A DNA stretch of 21,043 nt from positions 1 to 21,043 of the forward strand of contig CBFDCV010000012.1 in assembly GCA_965603395.1 (NCBI GenBank). Direction: 5' to 3'. Both the position numbers and the translations under genes were made by a program. The notes under the pieces were generated by a model, which saw nothing but the letters and a program-made list of their open reading frames with translations, was not told the origin of the DNA and did not search any database. Below, in pieces: positions 20,801-21,043 of this stretch. Source of the DNA: CAYSWS01 sp965603395 (lineage in GTDB: Bacteria > Patescibacteriota > WWE3 > UBA101185 > UBA10185). Each line of letters begins with the position of its first letter. The first letter of the stretch is position 1.

Positions 20801-21043
20801 GATGTAAGCGGTAATGTCAGAGTTGGCCCCGGCTATGACTTCCATGTGGGAACTGTCGGCTTAAATGATAACTCCGGTATTAATTCAGGCGCTTCACTTA
20901 TTGGATTATATGATGATGGGTACGACAACATCGCTGCTAACACTGATGTGCAAGGTGGTTTTGGAGAAATCGATGCCGCTATTGGTACAAGAACATATAC
21001 ACAAGATAACTATGTTACAGATAGTCAGTCTTTAACCTTTTCT
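11816..21043 (+). CDS. Giant MerR-HTH, membrane-anchored NVGIGT-repeat surface fibre protein (3' end outside window)
   Basis: At least 3076 codons from ATG 11816 with no stop before the window end. ATG is the first start after an in-frame TAG at 11798. Domains: a MerR-type winged helix-turn-helix (residues about 16-60: STSKAAKLLGVSPTTLRRFE, KKGLIKA, NGYRAFYTDDI); a charged, Gln/Lys/Pro-rich linker (61-190); one membrane helix (195-212, VSAVTMMVAFSALFALVV) after a basic stretch, so the HTH should be cytoplasmic; then an acidic beta-rich exterior. TATAEEINLLSG (371-382) resembles phage tail-fibre segments. From residue 429 on there are about 26 copies of a GIGTTAP-like motif, usually followed by a x-LEVxGD strand, in a mosaic of longer modules. 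The only cysteines seen are two pairs (1197/1207 and 2545/2555). Likely a trimeric surface fibre or adhesin; function unknown. Confidence 0.88.
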   Translation, partial: MPALETIGQITNNSLSTSKAAKLLGVSPTTLRRFEKKGLIKAHRKPNGYRAFYTDDIASLKQNLSRQEQKAQKELHLELLDLQEKEITKKKATPKPSPEHLTQLSQQKQALDDKPEELHKGFTPISDKEITAPLKDKSTHTEIPLEAALASIEAQTAAESILPEEPAKFIRYDQDAHKIRVLEVKNVFKSRLIKVSAVTMMVAFSALFALVVRDAPDILSNMLAVKPASDALISFDKFRFGMADDKQKQALQDVLQASTQVRDILFGVNVPAIFESTLDVAGLASFQGGLQTNLADFLGTGEIRGLGSIDDVTEDSLEDELDIDGEVIAIGLDNAVIGINVIDDDNIIDDLDYSGILNLAGEWQISGTTVTATAEEINLLSGIIDLSTVVSEIGYLADVTFDDGGLYFSDGSTFVQDVDNLFYDEGDTALGIGTDSPDATLHVVGDFEVTEEVTFNSLTYTFPPGHGASNYVLTNNSSGTLTWESVTGSIVADDSLDFTEFVDAMTVDDPTSIDLYTGTADASLRHYNSNTTEEIIFLDGASGNVGIGTTDADTKLYVDGDSTVTGSGDFGSGNITINANTGTTAFIHSDGSASFGAGNATIDSNGNIQVQAGYGLDTQGAGVLNLGTSNATTLSMGNAGSAVAVTSTTFAVNGSQLVVDATGNVGIGTTAPGFTLEVIGDFGISGVGLDDNASLASGASLVGLFDDSYYNISANTDVQSGFAMIDIAIGIRTYTDQQYVKNYEPVAISLNELDKIVGAVVGGSAGIWRDEGTYIYPNQAPNVVISDSEYLGIGTTAPNVELDVLGEIRGRRFAFEDDTDTYIDTLLNDTLAFYTGGSSNIMIDSSGNLGIGTTAPSRILTVDGTMRLNASSLPASPATGDLYNTGTELNYYDGVEWVVLSEGLWHLNATDTDIYYTDGNVGIGTTTPTTDFMVLGTNTYQFNLAYDVTNLAQFGVSSGGDLTILPSGSDLTLQANVLTQINSANTAMVIDQLGAGDILDIRDSGSSVLSVISGGNVGIGTTAPIELLEIAGGNLLLDNNQFLQWYDAGGNHEDILGINTNDDILFGDIGNEFDDLFFMTSSETRMFIQDDGNVGIGTTAPDNLFEVIESDNQDIADILAEHTSFTGDILTLRANEETDGSFYFLRLVADADGTPVDVITIDQDGDVVFRDGALVDLSNIDMSDNQEGLIIPQSTSCGNATQDGQICWDTDDDNLYMGQGASAALLTTLAITEWTQTLNLLYPNSPTDNLGIGGNSEPSLDILLHSDGGAIFNIQGNDADFRIEGITDANLFFVDAGSDFIGVGTSTPSDLFSVAGGTIIGGIYANAGVTAPTDGLLVEGNVGIGTTSPSFKLEVDGDIGIPANADLYFGNVAIGDSGVDNTTSGAYQIGIFPEFTYSTNTNVQDVIDDIDQALTVSASKWTDLGSVTYLTNWDDDLGIGGSAASDSIFWLDSANELVTLTNTTAGLSFQVNDALGDSTPFVIDGTGNVGVGTSSPDYKLEVVGDLRLYPGNDLYIGNIGLDDTGASSTTSGASLVGLFDDGYDNIATHTTIQGGFADIDSAIGTKTFTETNYVTNTQAVTFSIDVLDLALYDLETGETGLWRDNTVDNYIYPQSAQSVVITDGGNVGVGTTAPGYELEVIGDVYADNIRAVSDLHIGGIALSDNAGTSSGASLVGLFDDGYATISADTDVQGAIGEIDTAIVNIAADTLPPGSLDGQTIRYNGSDWVIDQNLFNDATNVGIGTTGPSSKLEVVGDITISSGDLYIGNVGLDDTGASNTTAGAYLVGVYPELDNSLADNVQDVLDDLDLAITQSSSKWTDGGDITFLTDYNDDLAIGGTHAGDSIFYLDASEELLTLTNTTAGLSFQVSDALNDATPFVVDADGNVGIGNSAPVYKLDVNGDISIVSGSDLYIGNIGLDDTGASSSTSGGALVGLFDEYYNSASLTVQDVIDDIDAAIGTRTYTEQRYVADSQALTFSIDSLDIALYDVETGVTGLWRDNTVDNYIYPQNAQSVVITDSGNVGIGTTAPASELEIVGDITLGDDSWIGIGDTAERVVFDADGGHVEILGASVGIGTTAPGYTLDVNGDIGIATGSDLYIGNIGLDDTGAGASTSGASLVGVFDELYNSSSLTLQDVLDDIDAAMGTRTYTEQTYVTNSQSFTFSVDALDIALNDVETGVTGLWRDNTVDNYIYPQDAASFAITDAGRLGIGTTAPGVSAEILGEVRAERFAFQDDPDSYIDTLGADELILVTAGNTQVLIDDAGNMGIGTTNPGVLLDVIGDVRIASGYDFYVESIGFNDNGSAASGASLVGLYDDSFYNIASGTQVQMAFGDIDTALGYRSYTEQNYITNFDPLADSVDGLDLSLYDLEAGETGLWRDFGSQYIYPANYTDFVITDSGRVGIGTTDPNDALSVIGGVLIGSLYDSLGMSAPANGLLVEGSVGIGTTYADAKLHIASAANADVVKISARDVDFSNDILVIETNEEITGNYNFIKLVADVDGVSTEVLTIDQNGGMVFIDGALIDMSAINVSSATEGLYLPQTSTCDSGVAEGQICWDTDDDEMYMGTSTGTLRLVDLTAVEWKQTADVIFPNVYDTEDIGIGGTAASTAHIFLSSEGGAVFNEQGGSEDFRVEGNSDSYNLFVDAGADNVGIGTSAPDYKLEIYGELGISAGNDVYIGGVGLNDNADEASGASLIGLWDDTYYNITADTDVQGGFALLDVAIGGRTYSEEHYVADAQGLASSVNVLDLALYSLESGESGIWRDEGSYVYPYNATDFAILDSTGNVGIGTTAPASKLSVRGDVTLDGDDLWVGITGTDERIIFDSDGDDIELMGANVGIGTTAPGYALDVNGDIRIVSGSDLYLGNIALGDSGASNTTAGAYFVGVYPDELTYSISTNVQDVLDDLDLAIAQSSSKWTDLGSVTYLTSQDNDLAIGGTAASDSIFYLDNANELVTLTNTTGGFSFRVNDAAEDTSPFIIDENGNVGIGTTNPVYDLDVSGNVRVGPGYDFHVGTVGLNDNSGINSGASLIGLYDDGYDNIAANTDVQGGFGEIDAAIGTRTYTQDNYVTDSQSLTFS
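14237..18661 (+). repeat. Module D, two copies of about 171-174 bp
   Basis: Copies: 14237-14407 and 18488-18661. Landmarks are RFAFEDDTDTYIDTL and a following NLGIGTTAP or NMGIGTTNP unit. Both copies follow a module A directly. Confidence 0.75.
15131..19813 (+). repeat. Module C, two copies of about 640 bp, each with a Cys pair
   Basis: Copies: 15131-15766 and 19172-19813. Landmarks are NEETDGSFYFLRLVADADG, VITIDQDG, GQICWDTDDDNLYMG, GGAIFNIQG and LFFVDAG. Both keep two cysteines ten residues apart (1197/1207 and 2545/2555), which may form a disulfide outside the cell. Confidence 0.8.
15767..19171 (+). repeat. Module F, short linker in two copies
   Basis: Copies: near 15767-15900 and 19067-19171. 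Both have an Ile-Gly-rich start, then APTDGLLVEGNVGIGTT or APANGLLVEGSVGIGTT. It follows module C at the first site and precedes module C at the second, showing reshuffled order. Confidence 0.65.
15911..20815 (+). repeat. Module B, three copies of 420-423 bp
   Basis: Copies: 15911-16330, 17102-17521 and 20393-20815. Landmarks are NTTSGAY, NVQDVLDDLDLAI, SSKWTD, DLAIGGTAASDSIFYLD, then LVTLTNTTAGLSFQVNDA and a closing GIGT unit. Each copy is followed directly by a module A. Confidence 0.85.
17930..20392 (+). repeat. Module E, two copies of about 171-174 bp
   Basis: Copies: 17930-18100 and 20219-20392. Landmarks are DTAERVVFDADGGHVEILGA or its counterpart GTDERIIFDSDGDDIELMGA, then VGIGTTAPGYTLDVNGDI. 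Each follows a module A; the first leads into module A, the second into module B. Confidence 0.75.

Larger units (their letters stand above)
13100..21043 (+). repeat. NVGIGTTAP-type short motif repeat, about 26 copies
   Basis: The core is [NS]-[VLM]-G-[IV]-G-T-[TS]-x-P followed by about six residues and a strand such as LEVIGD. First copy at residues 430-434 (near 13103), last seen at 2983-2990 (20762). Degenerate copies include NLGIGGNSEP (near 15562), NVGIGNSAP (near 17468) and DIGIGGTAAS (near 19606). Spacing is irregular, 35 to 150 residues, because longer modules lie between. Confidence 0.9.
13871..21043 (+). repeat. Module A, eight copies of about 384-393 bp
   Basis: Copies: 13871-14236, 16352-16744, 16775-17083 (second half replaced), 17543-17929, 18101-18487, 18683-19066, 19835-20218 and 20837-21043 (cut by the window). 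Landmarks are SGASLVGLFDDGY, VQGGFADIDSAIGTRTYTE, then GLWRDNTVDNYIYPQ and a closing NVGIGTTAP unit. Copies at 17543 and 18101 still share long near-identical DNA around GGAGAGACAACACTGTTGAT, indicating recent duplication. Confidence 0.85.

Noticed and set aside
12028..20845. Several minus-strand frames of 60-205 residues within the giant gene
   Set aside because: They are shadows of the repeated plus-strand coding sequence; the recurring string GAVVPIPTLP is the reverse reading of the NVGIGTTAP codons.
11816..21043. Prophage tail-fibre region
   Set aside because: The repeats and the TATAEEINLLSG segment recall phage fibres, but there are no phage structural, replication or integrase genes, and the protein has an HTH and a membrane anchor.
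1..21043. Alternative genetic code with UGA as glycine (as in some CPR lineages)
   Set aside because: UGA ends secE, the b-like and the alpha-like genes at natural positions with coupled downstream starts, so the standard code applies.

Overview
The window looks like part of a small-genome bacterium of the Candidate Phyla Radiation (CPR); the Microgenomates/Katanobacteria/Dojkabacteria side is a guess. The reasons are very compact gene packing, an AT-leaning composition, the standard genetic code (UGA ends several genes), a shortened secE-nusG-rplK-rplA operon, and a giant surface protein built on NVGIGTTAP-type motifs, a style common in CPR genomes. Taxonomy is inferred, not proven.

Layout. 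(1) Positions 1-1600, minus strand: an operon of a DUF1295 membrane protein, protein-L-isoaspartate methyltransferase (pcm) and a membrane protein that leaves the window. (2) 1601-1956: non-coding, rich in hairpins, with a candidate minus-strand small RNA that has its own promoter and a perfect 16-bp palindrome beside it. (3) 1957-2562, minus: an M50/site-2-protease-type metallopeptidase. (4) 2606-4613, plus: secE, nusG, rplK, rplA. (5) 4610-11085, minus: a seven-gene operon in the classical ATP synthase order c-b-delta-alpha-gamma-beta-epsilon, but without subunit a. The c-like protein has a large exported N-terminal domain and Phe where the ion-binding carboxylate should be. The b-like stalk is expanded to 376 residues by exact 33-residue repeats. 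(6) 11086-11815: a divergent intergenic region. (7) 11816 to the window end, plus: one open frame of at least 3076 codons, encoding a MerR-type helix-turn-helix, a linker, one membrane helix and an enormous mosaic of repeated beta-fibre modules. It has no stop inside the window.

The most interesting content is the ATPase operon and its divergent giant neighbour. The F1 part keeps its nucleotide-binding and catalytic motifs, so it should hydrolyse ATP. The membrane part, as seen here, lacks what is needed for ion transport. It is best read as an F1-like motor coupled to something else, in the same spirit as the F1-like clusters of mycoplasmas. Its c-like subunit carries an outer domain that resembles segments seen in NVGIGT-type fibre proteins, and a very large fibre gene is divergently placed. 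A functional link between the two is an attractive but unproven hypothesis.

Expression: four operon-head genes (DUF1295, the M50 peptidase, secE and the c-like gene) have an extended -10 element (TGN followed by a TATAAT-like hexamer) ending only 6-8 nt before the start codon. This suggests leaderless or nearly leaderless mRNAs, while at least some internal genes use Shine-Dalgarno sequences or ATGA-type overlaps.
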